Positions 1-9,023 of a stretch of DNA of 64,000 nucleotides are shown here, piece by piece (the first letter of the stretch is position 1; every line of letters begins with the position of its first letter). Position numbers and translations under genes: made by a program. This stretch comes from Actinomadura sp. NBRC 104412 (lineage in GTDB: Bacteria; Actinomycetota; Actinomycetes; Streptosporangiales; Streptosporangiaceae), in contig NZ_BSTM01000005.1 of NCBI RefSeq assembly GCF_030269515.1, positions 226,357 through 290,356 of the forward strand, written 5' to 3'. The notes beneath the pieces were generated by a model that was given only the letters and a program-made list of their open reading frames with translations, had not been told where the DNA came from and did not search any database.

Positions 1-404
1 GAGCGGATGAGCATGTCGGTGATCTCGAGGGCCTGCTCGCCGGTGTCGGGCTGGGACACCAGCAGGCTGTCGATGTCGACGCCGAGCTTGCGGGCGTACT
101 CGGGGTCGAGGGCGTGCTCGGCGTCGACGAACGCCGCGATGCCGCCCTTCTTCTGGACGTTGGCCACCGCGTGCAGGGCGAGGGAGGACTTGCCGGAGCC
201 CTCGGGGCCGTAGATCTCCACGACCCGGCCGCGCGGCAGGCCGCCGATGCCGAGGGCGATGTCGAGCGAGATGGACCCGGTGGGGATCACCTCGACCGGT
301 GCCCGCGCCTCGTCGCCCATCCGCATGACCGAGCCCTTGCCGAACTGGCGCTCGATCTGGGCCAGTGCGGTTTCGAGGGCCTTCTCCCGATCGTTCGCTG
401 CCAT
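1..404 (-). CDS. recA: RecA recombinase, N-terminal part (gene leaves the window)
   Basis: Only about the first 134 residues are present; the gene runs leftward past position 1. RecA forms ATP-dependent filaments on single-stranded DNA, drives strand exchange and triggers LexA self-cleavage. The protein starts [20 protein letters not shown], carries the Walker A loop GPEGSGKSS at residues 66-74, and continues through [12 protein letters not shown], all standard RecA landmarks. The ATG at 404 follows an AAGGGG ribosome site about a dozen bases upstream. A LexA-type palindrome lies 86 bp upstream at 490-503, so SOS control is likely. DUF3046, which commonly sits beside recA in actinobacteria, is found further right at 3869. 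Identity is secure; the C-terminal half cannot be judged. Confidence 0.97.
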   Translation of the reverse strand, partial: MAANDREKALETALAQIERQFGKGSVMRMGDEARAPVEVIPTGSISLDIALGIGGLPRGRVVEIYGPEGSGKSSLALHAVANVQKKGGIAAFVDAEHALDPEYARKLGVDIDSLLVSQPDTGEQALEITDMLIR

Positions 405-489
405 GAGGTGATCGCCCCTTTGTCGTCTGTCCTTCGGTGTCGGAGGCGACGTTACGGGGCGCCACCGACAGTTCCCGACCCGACTTTAC

Positions 490-503
490 CGAACATCCGT
501 TCG
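490..503. promoter_or_regulatory. Candidate LexA (SOS) box of recA
   Basis: The palindrome CGAACATCCGTTCG has the GAAC-N4-GTTC core of Gram-positive and actinobacterial LexA boxes, with CG flanks on both sides. It lies 86 bp upstream of the recA start, where an SOS operator is expected. The divergent ATP-grasp gene starts at 609, so the site could also affect that promoter. Confidence 0.8.
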
Positions 504-608
504 ATCATGGTCCGGGACACCGGATCCGCCGCGGATCCGGCCGCCGAATCTCCGTGCGCTCGGCATGGCGGACCCCGTAACCTGGCGCCGTCGACGGAGG
601 GTTCCATC

Positions 609-1469
609 ATGACGCTGACCGTCCTTTTCTGCGTCGATCCGCTCAGCCCCCGGCGCGTTGACCCCCATTTCGCCCGCGAGGCCGCCGCCGTACGGGATCA
701 TTACGGTGAGATCGCCCTGATCGACCACGAGGCGCTGCGGCGCGGTGACGCCGAGGCGGCGGTACGGGCCGTGCCCAGGGACCTCGGGCCCGTCTGGTAC
801 CGCGGCTGGATGCTCACCAGCGCGGAGTACGCGGCGATGGCCGCTCTCCTGAAGAAGCGGGGCACGCTGCTGATGACGCATCCGGACGACTATCGGCGGG
901 CGCACGAGCTGCCCGGCTGGCATGACACGTTCGCGGGTCTGACACCGCAGAGCGTGTGGCGGCCTCTGTCCCCCGGCCAGGACCCGGGTGACTTAGGGGA
1001 ACTGGTGCGTCCCCTGCGCGGCGGCCCCGGGGTGGTCAAGGACTACGTGAAGTCCCGCAAGCACGAGTGGGACGAGGCGTGCTTCGTCCCGGACGTGAAG
1101 AACCTGGCGTTACTGCGGGGCGTCGTGGCCAAGATGCTCGCGTTGCAGGACGAGTTCCTGGCCGGTGGCGTGGTCGTACGGGAGTACGAGCCGTACGACG
1201 GGGAGGGCGAGGCGCGCGTGTGGTGGGTGGACGGGGAGCCCGCTCTCATAGGTCCGCACCCCGACAGCCCTGAGGTCGAGCCCGAGCCCCGTGTGGACGC
1301 CGTGGCCCCCGCGGTGCGCACGCTCGGGTGCCGGTTCATCACCACCGACCTGGCGCGCAGGGACGACGGCGAGTGGCGCGTGGTCGAGGTGGGTGACGGC
1401 CAGGTCAGCGATCTGCCGTCCACGGTCGATCCCATGGACCTGTACGCGCATCTTCCGGTGCCCGATTGA
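609..1469 (+). CDS. ATP-grasp domain protein, R2K-clade type
   Basis: A 286-residue protein that looks like a short ATP-grasp ligase of the R2K clade. I base this on overall pattern: an N-terminal alpha/beta part, then GVVKDYVKSRKHEW near residue 140 (basic, probably ATP-binding), VREYEPYDG near 189, and a C-terminal VVEVGDGQVSDLP near 260 of the kind that binds metal-ATP. R2K proteins are predicted peptide or amino-acid ligases; the substrate here is unknown. The ATG at 609 follows a GGAGGG ribosome site. It lies divergently from recA and about 240 bp ahead of a three-gene cassette holding a second, unrelated ATP-grasp ligase. Family fairly sure, function unknown. Confidence 0.7.
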   Translation: MTLTVLFCVDPLSPRRVDPHFAREAAAVRDHYGEIALIDHEALRRGDAEAAVRAVPRDLGPVWYRGWMLTSAEYAAMAALLKKRGTLLMTHPDDYRRAHELPGWHDTFAGLTPQSVWRPLSPGQDPGDLGELVRPLRGGPGVVKDYVKSRKHEWDEACFVPDVKNLALLRGVVAKMLALQDEFLAGGVVVREYEPYDGEGEARVWWVDGEPALIGPHPDSPEVEPEPRVDAVAPAVRTLGCRFITTDLARRDDGEWRVVEVGDGQVSDLPSTVDPMDLYAHLPVPD

Positions 1470-1706
1470 GCCACCGGACGTCGATCACCATCATCGGGAC
1501 GGGACTGCGCCCACGAAGCCCTTTCGGCATGGGATGATCCAGAAGTTCGTCATTGGCGGGAACGAGGTCTTGGTCCCTTCCGTCCGAGGATCGACCACCT
1601 CTAAGCTATGGCTTCGCAACCGACCGTTCTCATTCCGTGAGCGCGCGGCGCCGCCCAGGGGCGATCGGCTGCCAGTGGCCTCGTTGCACAAAAGGACGTG
1701 TTCCCC

Positions 1707-2084
1707 TTGCCCCCTCAGCAGGACAAGCGCCGGCTCAGCTCGCGGGCTGTGAAGATCGGGATGGTCAGCGCCCTGTCGCTGACGGTGGCCGCATGCGGTT
1801 CCAAGACCACCACGGCGTGGTGCGTCGACCGGTACGCGCCGGCGGTAGGCAGGACCGCGGGCGGTTACAAGGTCGTCTCCGATGTGTTCTGCGACTCGCG
1901 AGACATCGAACGAGGCACCGTGTCCTATGGACGGTACTTCTGGTACTACGGCGGCAAGCGCGACTCCGACGGCTACGTCAGCGGTGGCAGCCGCTTCGGG
2001 CCGAGCAAGGGCAAGATCAAGTCGTCCAGCGGGAGGACGCTGAGCCGCGGCGGGTTCGGCGGCAGCGGCAGAAGCGGGAGCTGA
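1707..2084 (+). CDS. Lipoprotein with Gly/Ser-rich RGGFG tail, YgiB/YjfM-like
   Basis: A short secreted lipoprotein of about 125 residues. The basic N-terminus is followed by a hydrophobic segment ending in the lipobox SLTVAAC, so the cysteine should be lipidated and the protein anchored outside the membrane. The body is rich in Tyr, Gly and Ser (DVFCDSRD, YGRYFWYYGGKRDSDGY) and it ends SRGGFGGSGRSGS. From memory, E. coli YgiB (DUF1190) also has an RGGFG-containing C-terminal part and is encoded next to a glutathionylspermidine-synthase-like gene, as here. The TTG start at 1707 is chosen for its AAAGGA ribosome site; GTG at 1698 is an in-frame alternative. The stop is three bases before the ligase start. 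Function unknown; it may be the ligase's substrate. Confidence 0.72.
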   Translation: MPPQQDKRRLSSRAVKIGMVSALSLTVAACGSKTTTAWCVDRYAPAVGRTAGGYKVVSDVFCDSRDIERGTVSYGRYFWYYGGKRDSDGYVSGGSRFGPSKGKIKSSSGRTLSRGGFGGSGRSGS

Positions 2085-2087
2085 GCC

Positions 2088-3257
2088 GTGCGGCGAGAAC
2101 GTTCCGCACCGCGTCCTGACTGGCCGCAAAAGGTGGAGATGCACGGCCTGGCCTTCCACCGCGACGCGCACCCCGAGCACCTGACCCGCCCCTATTGGGA
2201 CGAGTCGGTGCACTACGTGTTCGAGATGGACGAGGTGCTGGCGCTCGAAGAGGTCGTCGAAGAACTGCACCGCATGTGCCTGGACGTCGTCGAGCATGTC
2301 GTGAGCACCGGCCGTTACCACGTGCTGGGCATTCCCGACTGGGTGGCGCCCCTCATCGAGGAGTCGTGGCGGCGCCGCGACCCGCATCTGTACGGGCGTT
2401 TCGACCTGCGCTACGACGGCACGGGCCCGGCCAAGCTGCTGGAGTACAACGCCGACACCCCCACCGCCCTGGTGGAGAGCGCGATCGTCCAGTGGTACTG
2501 GCTGCAGGAGGTCTTTCCCGGAGACGACCAGTGGAACTCCATCCATGAGCGCCTGGTCGACCGGTGGAAGGAGATCGCCGCGCAGCGCCTCGACAAAGGC
2601 CCGGCCCATTTCGCGTGGACGCACGGCGACGAGACCGGCGAAGAGGTCATGACGATCGCGTACATGCAGGAGACCGCCGAGGAGGCGGGCCTGCCCGGGA
2701 TCGCCATCGCCATGGAGGACATCGGCTGGGATTCGCGGCGCGGGCGTTTCGTGGACCTCAAGGAAGACGAGATCCGCACGCTGTGCAAGCTCTACCCCTG
2801 GGAATGGATCGTCAACGAGCCGTTCGGCAAGAACATCCCGGGCACTCCCACCCGGTGGATCGAGCCGATCTGGAAGATGATCCTGTCCAACAAGGCGCTG
2901 CTGGTCCTGCTGTGGGAGCTGTTTCCGGGGCACCCCAATCTGCTTCCCACCTATCTCAACACGCCGTCCGACCTGACCTCGTACGTGCAGAAGCCGTTGC
3001 TGGGACGGGAGGGCGCGAGCATGCGCATCGTCACCCCTGACGGCGACGAGCAGCGCACCGAGGGCGGTTATGGGAGCGAGGGCTTCGTCTTCCAGGAGTT
3101 CTGCCCGCTGCCCGACTTCGATGGTGAACACCCGGTGCTGGGGGCCTGGGTGGTCCACGACGAGTCCGCGGGGCTCGGCATCCGTGAGACCTCGGGTCTC
3201 ATCACCGATGACACGTCGTCATTCGTCCCGCACCGCATTCCCCTGTCAACCCCCTAG
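2088..3257 (+). CDS. Glutathionylspermidine synthase-like ATP-grasp ligase (YgiC/YjfC family)
   Basis: 389 residues matching the stand-alone GspS-like ATP-grasp domain (as in YgiC and YjfC) without the amidase half of true Gsp. These enzymes form amide bonds using ATP; the substrate of the stand-alone family is not established. Visible landmarks are YWDESVHYVFEMDEV near residue 40, LLEYNADTPTALVES near 117, WEWIVNEPFG in the middle, and the glycine-rich GREGASMRIV near 305 typical of ATP-grasp nucleotide loops. The GTG start lies three bases after the lipoprotein stop, implying co-transcription and coupling. A DUF350 membrane protein follows. Lipoprotein, GspS-like ligase and DUF350 recur together in other bacteria. 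Family assignment confident; reaction inferred. Confidence 0.88.
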   Translation: MRRERSAPRPDWPQKVEMHGLAFHRDAHPEHLTRPYWDESVHYVFEMDEVLALEEVVEELHRMCLDVVEHVVSTGRYHVLGIPDWVAPLIEESWRRRDPHLYGRFDLRYDGTGPAKLLEYNADTPTALVESAIVQWYWLQEVFPGDDQWNSIHERLVDRWKEIAAQRLDKGPAHFAWTHGDETGEEVMTIAYMQETAEEAGLPGIAIAMEDIGWDSRRGRFVDLKEDEIRTLCKLYPWEWIVNEPFGKNIPGTPTRWIEPIWKMILSNKALLVLLWELFPGHPNLLPTYLNTPSDLTSYVQKPLLGREGASMRIVTPDGDEQRTEGGYGSEGFVFQEFCPLPDFDGEHPVLGAWVVHDESAGLGIRETSGLITDDTSSFVPHRIPLSTP

Positions 3258-3314
3258 TGACGCGTCCGGCGAACCCCTGACCCCTAGAGGACGCGCCTCC
3301 CGCTAAGGAGATCA

Positions 3315-3761
3315 ATGAACGACGACAGCCTCGCCCAGATCCTGCTGGACGGGACGGGCGCGATCCTCGCCTACGCCTTGGTCGGCCTGGTGCTGTTCGT
3401 GGTCGGCTTCTACATGACCGACCTGGCCACCCCGGGACGGCTGATCACGGTCATCCGTACCCACCGCAACCCGAACGCGACGCTGCTGGCGTGCGCGTCC
3501 ACCGTCGGGGTGGGCCTGATCGTGGCCGTCTCGATCTTCGCTTCGGGCGGCGATCTGATGGAGGGCCTGACCAGGACGCTGGTGTTCGGCCTCGTGGGCA
3601 TCGTGGCGATGACCATCGCCACCCTGGTCTTCGACAAGGTGGTGGGTATCAGCATCAGGCACCTGGCCGACGACTCCGAGGACAAGCTGGAGCCCGCCGC
3701 GATCCTGCTGGGCGTCGCCAACCTGATGATCGGCTTCGTCACGGCCGTCGCGGTCTACTGA
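3315..3761 (+). CDS. DUF350 family membrane protein
   Basis: A 148-residue protein with four predicted membrane helices at roughly residues 15-35, 53-75, 88-110 and 126-148, and the family-like stretches FYMTDLATPG and NATLLACASTVGVGL. DUF350 proteins are inner-membrane proteins of unknown function, repeatedly encoded beside GspS-like ligases and lipoproteins. An AAGGAG ribosome site precedes the ATG with good spacing. The 57-base gap after the ligase gene contains no obvious terminator, so it should belong to the same operon. It may provide the membrane site where the ligase and lipoprotein meet, but that is inference. Confidence 0.88.
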   Translation: MNDDSLAQILLDGTGAILAYALVGLVLFVVGFYMTDLATPGRLITVIRTHRNPNATLLACASTVGVGLIVAVSIFASGGDLMEGLTRTLVFGLVGIVAMTIATLVFDKVVGISIRHLADDSEDKLEPAAILLGVANLMIGFVTAVAVY

Positions 3762-3868
3762 GGCGGTCCGCTCAAGCGGGTCTGCTCAAGCGGGTCTGGC
3801 TGAAGGCGCCCGCCGGCACGCCCCCCGTCCCGCCCAGGGGGGCGGGGGATGCTCGCCTGGACGGTCGT

Positions 3869-4063
3869 TCAGTGGAGGCGCTGGGGGACGTCGAAGGTGT
3901 CGACGACCGCCTTCCAGACCTTCTTGGCCGGCTCGCCGTCCGCGAGGGCCTGCTCGATGGTGCGGCCGCCCAGTTCGGCCAGGACGTGGTCCTTGGCGAC
4001 GCTCTCGGCGTAGCCCTCCCCGAACTGCTCGTTCATCCGTTCCCAGAACTCTGTCAACCGCAC
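3869..4063 (-). CDS. DUF3046 family protein
   Basis: A 64-residue protein beginning MRLTEFWERMNEQFGEGYAE and containing LGGRTIEQALADGEPAKKVW, the hallmark pattern of DUF3046. This small family is restricted to actinobacteria and usually lies close to recA/recX, as it does here. Function is unknown. It is divergent from lhr, with about 110 bp between the two starts that must hold both promoters. Confidence 0.9.
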   Translation of the reverse strand: MRLTEFWERMNEQFGEGYAESVAKDHVLAELGGRTIEQALADGEPAKKVWKAVVDTFDVPQRLH

Positions 4064-4172
4064 CCGTCCACGCTATCCGAGGCCACCGCGACCCGGTCCG
4101 GAAGCGCTCGATCACGATGTGACGAGCGCCACCCCGGCGCGTTTTGTCGGTGGCGGGATGCAGGATGGGGAC

Positions 4173-7100
4173 ATGAGCGGTGACGTGCTCGAACGCTTCT
4201 CCCCCGCCACCCGGGAGTGGTTCAGGGGGGCGTTCGCGGCGCCCACCCCGGCGCAGGCGGGAGCGTGGGAGTCGATCTCCAGCGGCGACAACACCCTGGT
4301 CGTCGCGCCGACCGGCTCCGGCAAGACGCTGGCCGCGTTCCTGTGGTCGCTCGACCGCCTCACCGCCTCGCAGCAGGACCCTGAGGCGGAGCCCGCCGAC
4401 GAGGCCGATCCCAGGCGGCGCTGCCGCGTCCTGTACGTCTCGCCGCTCAAGGCCCTGGCCGTGGACGTCGAGCGCAACCTGCGGGCCCCGCTCACCGGCA
4501 TCCGCCAGGCCGCCCGCAGGCTCGGCCTCGCCGAGCCGGACGTGCGGGTCGGGATCCGCTCCGGCGACACGCCCGCCGACGAGCGGCGGCGGCTGGCCAC
4601 CCGGCCGCCGGACATCCTGATCACCACCCCCGAGTCGCTGTTCCTGATCCTCACCTCGCAGGCCCGCGAGTCGCTGCGCGGTGTGCGGACGGTGATCGTG
4701 GACGAGGTGCACGCGGTGGCGGGCACCAAGCGCGGCGCGCACCTGGCGCTCAGCCTGGAACGGCTGGACGCGCTGCTGGAGCGTCCCGCGCAGCGGATCG
4801 GCCTGTCGGCGACGGTGCGCCCGGTGGACGAGATCGCCGCGTTCCTCGGCGGCACCCGTCCCGCCACGGTGGTGCAGCCGCCGTCGGACAAGGTGTTCGA
4901 CCTCGACATCGTCGTACCCGTCGAGGATCTCGGGGAGATCGCCCGGTACACCGACGACTCCGGGGCGGCCGACCCCCGGCAGCGCAGCATCTGGCCGCAC
5001 GTCGAGGACCGCCTGCTCGACCTGATCGGGCGGCACCGGTCCACGCTGGTCTTCGCCAATTCCCGCCGCCTGGCCGAACGGCTGTGCGGGCGGCTCAACG
5101 AGCTCGCGTACGAACGCACCACGGGAGCGCTGCCCGAGAACCATGCCCCTGCGGAGACGATGGCGCAGGCCGGCGCGTCCAGGGGCGCTCCGGTCGAGAT
5201 AGCGCGTGCCCATCACGGCTCGGTCTCCAAGGAAGAGCGCGCCGGCATCGAGGACGCCCTCAAGCAGGGCCGCCTCCCCGCGGTGGTGGCCACGTCCAGC
5301 CTGGAGCTGGGCATCGACATGGGCGCGGTGGACCTGGTCGTCCAGGTGGAGTCGCCGCCGTCGGTCGCCAACGGCCTGCAGCGGGTGGGGCGCGCGGGCC
5401 ATCAGGTGGGCGCGGTGTCCAAGGGCGTCATCTTCCCCAAGTACCGGGGCGACCTCATCCAGACCGCGGTGGTGGCGGAGCGGATGCGCGGCGGCCTGAT
5501 CGAGGAGACGCGCTACCCCCGCAACCCGCTCGACGTCCTCGCCCAGCAGATCGTCGCGATGGTGGCGATGGACGAGTGGACGGTCGACGAGCTGGAGTCC
5601 GTGGTCAAGCGGGCGGCCCCTTACGCCACGCTCCCGCGTTCGGCGCTGGAGGCGACCCTGGACATGCTCGCGGGCCGCTACCCCAGCGACGAGTTCGGGG
5701 AGTTGCGTCCCCGCCTCGTGTGGGACCGCGTGACCGGCGTGCTGCGCGATCGTCCCGGGGCGCAACGGCTCGCGGTCACCAGTGGCGGCACCATCCCCGA
5801 CCGTGGCCTGTTCGGGGTGTTCCTCGTCGGTGAGAAGGCGTCGCGGGTGGGCGAGCTGGACGAGGAGATGGTGTACGAGTCGCGCGTCGGTGACGTCTTC
5901 GTCCTGGGGGCCAGCTCTTGGCGCATCGAGGACATCACCCCTGACCGCGTGCTGGTGTCCCCCGCGCCGGGGCAGCCGGGCAAGCTGCCGTTCTGGCATG
6001 GCGACACCCTGGGACGCCCGGCCGAGCTGGGGCGCGCGCTGGGCGCGTTCACCCGCGAGCTGGCCGCGTTGCCCGAGGGCGCCGCGCGTGAACGGGTCGC
6101 GTCCTTCGGCCTGGACGAGTGGGCCTCCGCCAACCTCGTCTCCTACATCGGCGAGCAGCGCGAGGCGACGGGCCATGTCCCGGACGACCGCACGCTCGTG
6201 GTCGAACGGTTCCGCGACGAGCTGGGCGACTGGCGGGTGGTCGTCCACTCGCCCCTGGGCGCGCGCCTGCACGCCCCCTGGGCGCTGGCCATCGCGGGGC
6301 GCCTGCGCGAACGGTACGGGGTGGACGCCCAGGCGATGCACGCCGACGACGGCATCGTCATCCGCCTCCCCGACATGGACGAGCCGCCCAATCTGGAGCT
6401 GGCCGTCTTCGATCCCGACGACATCGAACGCATCGTCGTCGACGAGCTGGGCGGCTCGGCGCTGTTCGCGGCCCGGTTCCGCGAGTGCGCGGCGCGTTCC
6501 CTGCTGCTCCCGCGGCGCCGTCCCGACAAGCGCATGCCCCTGTGGCAGCAGCGCCAGCGGGCGGCGCAACTGCTGGCGGTGGCGAGCAAGTACCCGTCGT
6601 TCCCGATCGTCCTGGAGACGATGCGCGAATGCCTCCAGGACGTGTTCGACGTCCCCGGCCTGGTCCAGTTGATGCGCGACCTGTCCGGACGCAAGGTGCG
6701 CATGGTCGAGGTGGAGACGAACGAGCCGTCGCCCTATGCGCGCTCCCTGCTGTTCCACTACGTGGGCGCGTTCATGTACGAGGGCGACTCGCCCTTGGCC
6801 GAGCGCCGCGCCCAGGCCCTCGCCCTTGACTCCGCGCTGCTCGCCGAGCTGCTGGGCCAGGCCGACCTGAGGGAGCTCCTCGATCCCGAGGTGGTGGCCG
6901 ACACCGAACGCGAGCTGCAACGCCTCGCCGAAGACCGCCGCGCCCACGGCCTTGAGGGCGTGGCCGATCTGCTGCGCACGCTGGGGCCGCTCACCACGGC
7001 CGAGGTGGTCGAACGCACGGCCGTACCCACTCCGGAAGGGGTCGAGCCGGACCTGACCGCAGGAGAACGGGCCGTCGGGCTGTGGCTGGTGGACCTTGAG

Positions 7101-8795
7101 GCGACACGGCGGGCCGTCCGCGTACGGATCGCGGGCAAGGAGCATTGGGCGGCGATCGAGGACGCTGGGCGCCTGCGTGACGCGCTGGGCGCGCCCCTTC
7201 CCGTGGGGATCCCCGAGGCGTTCCTTGAGCCTGTCGACGATCCGCTGGGCGACCTCGTCTCGCGGTACGCCCGTACGCACGGCCCGTTCCGCGTGGGGGA
7301 CGTGGCCGCGCGCTTCGGCCTGGGCCCCGCCGTGGTGGCCGAGACCCTGCGGCGCCTCGCGGGCGCGGGACGCGTCGTGGAAGGGGAGTTCCTTCCTGTC
7401 GAAGCCGTCTCCGGCCCGCTGACCAGCGAATGGTGCGACACCGGCGTGCTGCGTACACTGCGGCGCCGTTCGCTGGCACGGCTGCGCGCGGAGGTGGAGC
7501 CCGCCCCACCCGAAGCGCTCGGCCGGTTCCTGCCCGCATGGCACGGCATCACGGGCGGTTCGCGGCTGCGCGGCATCGACGCCCTCGTCCAGGCCATCGA
7601 GCAGTTGCAAGGCTGCGCGGTGCCCGCGTCGGCTCTGGAGTCGCTGGTGCTGCCGTCCCGCGTCCCCGGGTACTCGCCCGCCATGCTGGACGAGCTCACG
7701 TCCGCCGGAGAGGTCGTCTGGGCCGGCCAGGGCGGTCTGCCGGGAGGGGACGGCTGGGTCTCCCTCTACCTGGCCGAGTCGGCGCACCTGCTCATGCCGG
7801 AGCCCGCCGAGATCACCCTGACCCCCGTGCACCACGCTGTGCTCGACGCCCTGTCGGACGGCGGCGCGCTGTTCTTCCGCACGCTCTCCGACCGCGTCGC
7901 CTCCGGCGAGACCGGACCCGTCGACGACCAGGACCTGGTCACCGCCGTGTGGGACCTGGTCTGGGCCGGCCATCTCACCAACGACACCCTGGCCCCCCTG
8001 CGGTCCGCGCTCGGCTCGGGCCGCCCGTCCCACCGGTCGAGGACGACCCGCCGTGGCCGTCCCGTCCTCCCGTCCCGCACGGGGCCGCCCACGGTGGCGG
8101 GACGCTGGTGGCTGCTTCCCGAGCGGGAGAGCCGCGCGACGCTCCGTTCGCACGCGCTGGCGGAGTCGCTGCTCGACCGCTACGGCATCGTCATCCGGGG
8201 CGCGGTGGCCGCCGAACGCACGCCCGGCGGCTTCGCGGCCGTCTATCCCGTCCTGCGCGCCTTCGAGGAGAGCGGCCGTTGCAGGCGCGGCTACTTCGTC
8301 GAGGGCCTGGGCGCCGCCCAGTTCGCCATGCCCGGCGCCGTCGATCGGCTGCGCGCCCTGCGCCCGGCGCCCCCGCCCGCCGACCCGTGGGAGACGGCCC
8401 CGGGGGGAGGGCACGCCGAACGCCGCGCCCTCGTCCTGGCCGCCGCCGACCCGGCCAACCCGTACGGCGCCGCACTGCCCTGGCCCACCCGGGACGACGA
8501 GGTCGCCAGCGGCCACAAACCCGGCCGCAAGGCCGGCGCCCTGGTGGTACTGGTCGAAGGCGAACTCGTCCTCTACGTGGAACGCGGCGGCCGCACTCTG
8601 CTGACCTGGCACGACGACCACGACTCCCTCCAACCCGCCGTGGACGCCCTCGCCCTGGCCGTCCGCGAGGGCGCCCTGGGCCGCCTCACCGTCGAACGCG
8701 CCGACGGCGAAGCCATCGTCAACTCCCCCTTGGCCGCCGCCCTGGAAGCCGCCGGCTTCCACCCCACCCCCCGCGGCCTACGCCTACGCGCCTGA
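4173..8795 (+). CDS. lhr: Lhr-family ATP-dependent helicase
   Basis: A large superfamily 2 helicase of about 1540 residues, the usual length of actinobacterial Lhr (a 3'-5' DNA/RNA-DNA helicase tied to DNA repair in mycobacteria). Motif I APTGSGKT is near residue 45, motif II DEVH near 176, motif III LSAT near 210, then LVFANSRRLAERL, HHGSVSKEER, ATSSLELGIDMG and the QRVGRAGH motif VI near 405, followed by the winged-helix and long Lhr C-terminal parts. Start ATG 4173 is chosen because homologs begin close to MSGDVLERFSPATREWF and an AGGATGGGG ribosome site precedes it; an upstream in-frame ATG at 4119 would overlap the promoter of DUF3046. Decayed copies of its last codons lie downstream. 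Confidence 0.95.
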   Translation: MSGDVLERFSPATREWFRGAFAAPTPAQAGAWESISSGDNTLVVAPTGSGKTLAAFLWSLDRLTASQQDPEAEPADEADPRRRCRVLYVSPLKALAVDVERNLRAPLTGIRQAARRLGLAEPDVRVGIRSGDTPADERRRLATRPPDILITTPESLFLILTSQARESLRGVRTVIVDEVHAVAGTKRGAHLALSLERLDALLERPAQRIGLSATVRPVDEIAAFLGGTRPATVVQPPSDKVFDLDIVVPVEDLGEIARYTDDSGAADPRQRSIWPHVEDRLLDLIGRHRSTLVFANSRRLAERLCGRLNELAYERTTGALPENHAPAETMAQAGASRGAPVEIARAHHGSVSKEERAGIEDALKQGRLPAVVATSSLELGIDMGAVDLVVQVESPPSVANGLQRVGRAGHQVGAVSKGVIFPKYRGDLIQTAVVAERMRGGLIEETRYPRNPLDVLAQQIVAMVAMDEWTVDELESVVKRAAPYATLPRSALEATLDMLAGRYPSDEFGELRPRLVWDRVTGVLRDRPGAQRLAVTSGGTIPDRGLFGVFLVGEKASRVGELDEEMVYESRVGDVFVLGASSWRIEDITPDRVLVSPAPGQPGKLPFWHGDTLGRPAELGRALGAFTRELAALPEGAARERVASFGLDEWASANLVSYIGEQREATGHVPDDRTLVVERFRDELGDWRVVVHSPLGARLHAPWALAIAGRLRERYGVDAQAMHADDGIVIRLPDMDEPPNLELAVFDPDDIERIVVDELGGSALFAARFRECAARSLLLPRRRPDKRMPLWQQRQRAAQLLAVASKYPSFPIVLETMRECLQDVFDVPGLVQLMRDLSGRKVRMVEVETNEPSPYARSLLFHYVGAFMYEGDSPLAERRAQALALDSALLAELLGQADLRELLDPEVVADTERELQRLAEDRRAHGLEGVADLLRTLGPLTTAEVVERTAVPTPEGVEPDLTAGERAVGLWLVDLEATRRAVRVRIAGKEHWAAIEDAGRLRDALGAPLPVGIPEAFLEPVDDPLGDLVSRYARTHGPFRVGDVAARFGLGPAVVAETLRRLAGAGRVVEGEFLPVEAVSGPLTSEWCDTGVLRTLRRRSLARLRAEVEPAPPEALGRFLPAWHGITGGSRLRGIDALVQAIEQLQGCAVPASALESLVLPSRVPGYSPAMLDELTSAGEVVWAGQGGLPGGDGWVSLYLAESAHLLMPEPAEITLTPVHHAVLDALSDGGALFFRTLSDRVASGETGPVDDQDLVTAVWDLVWAGHLTNDTLAPLRSALGSGRPSHRSRTTRRGRPVLPSRTGPPTVAGRWWLLPERESRATLRSHALAESLLDRYGIVIRGAVAAERTPGGFAAVYPVLRAFEESGRCRRGYFVEGLGAAQFAMPGAVDRLRALRPAPPPADPWETAPGGGHAERRALVLAAADPANPYGAALPWPTRDDEVASGHKPGRKAGALVVLVEGELVLYVERGGRTLLTWHDDHDSLQPAVDALALAVREGALGRLTVERADGEAIVNSPLAAALEAAGFHPTPRGLRLRA

Positions 8796-8842
8796 CCCAC
8801 CCAGGGCATACCTCCCGGCCCAGCCGAGAATGACCGCCCGAC

Positions 8843-8980
8843 CGTGGACCCAACCCCCGGATTCCGCTCACATTGGCCGCCGCGCTCAAAGCGGCCAGTC
8901 TCCCCACACCCGCAACCTGTGCCTACACGCCTGACGCATCGCGAGGGTTGCCTCGGGGTTCGGCCAAGGTTGGGCGTCCA
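8843..8980 (+). repeat. Decayed echo of the lhr 3' end, copy 1
   Basis: This intergenic stretch aligns with the next repeat (9024-9160) over about 135 bp. Both contain CGTGGACCCA, then TTGGCCGCC, then a TGA-like region and GGGTTGC-TC-GGGTTCGG. The centre (TTGGCCGCCGCGCTC...GCGGCC) also matches the true lhr end at 8731-8795. No intact frame remains. It reads as an old partial duplication of the gene end. Confidence 0.65.
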
Positions 8981-9023
8981 TCCCGCCGCAAAGCACCCCT
9001 TCACCGGCACCCGCCCGAACCGG

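Noticed and set aside
1491-3158. Minus-strand open frame of about 555 codons
   Set aside because: It lies opposite the lipoprotein and GspS-like genes, has no family features and runs through their promoter.
3786-8762. Very long minus-strand open frame opposite lhr
   Set aside because: It is the mirror of the lhr coding frame in GC-rich DNA; its composition (Gly/Arg/Gln/Ala/Pro) is featureless and lhr is certain on the other strand.
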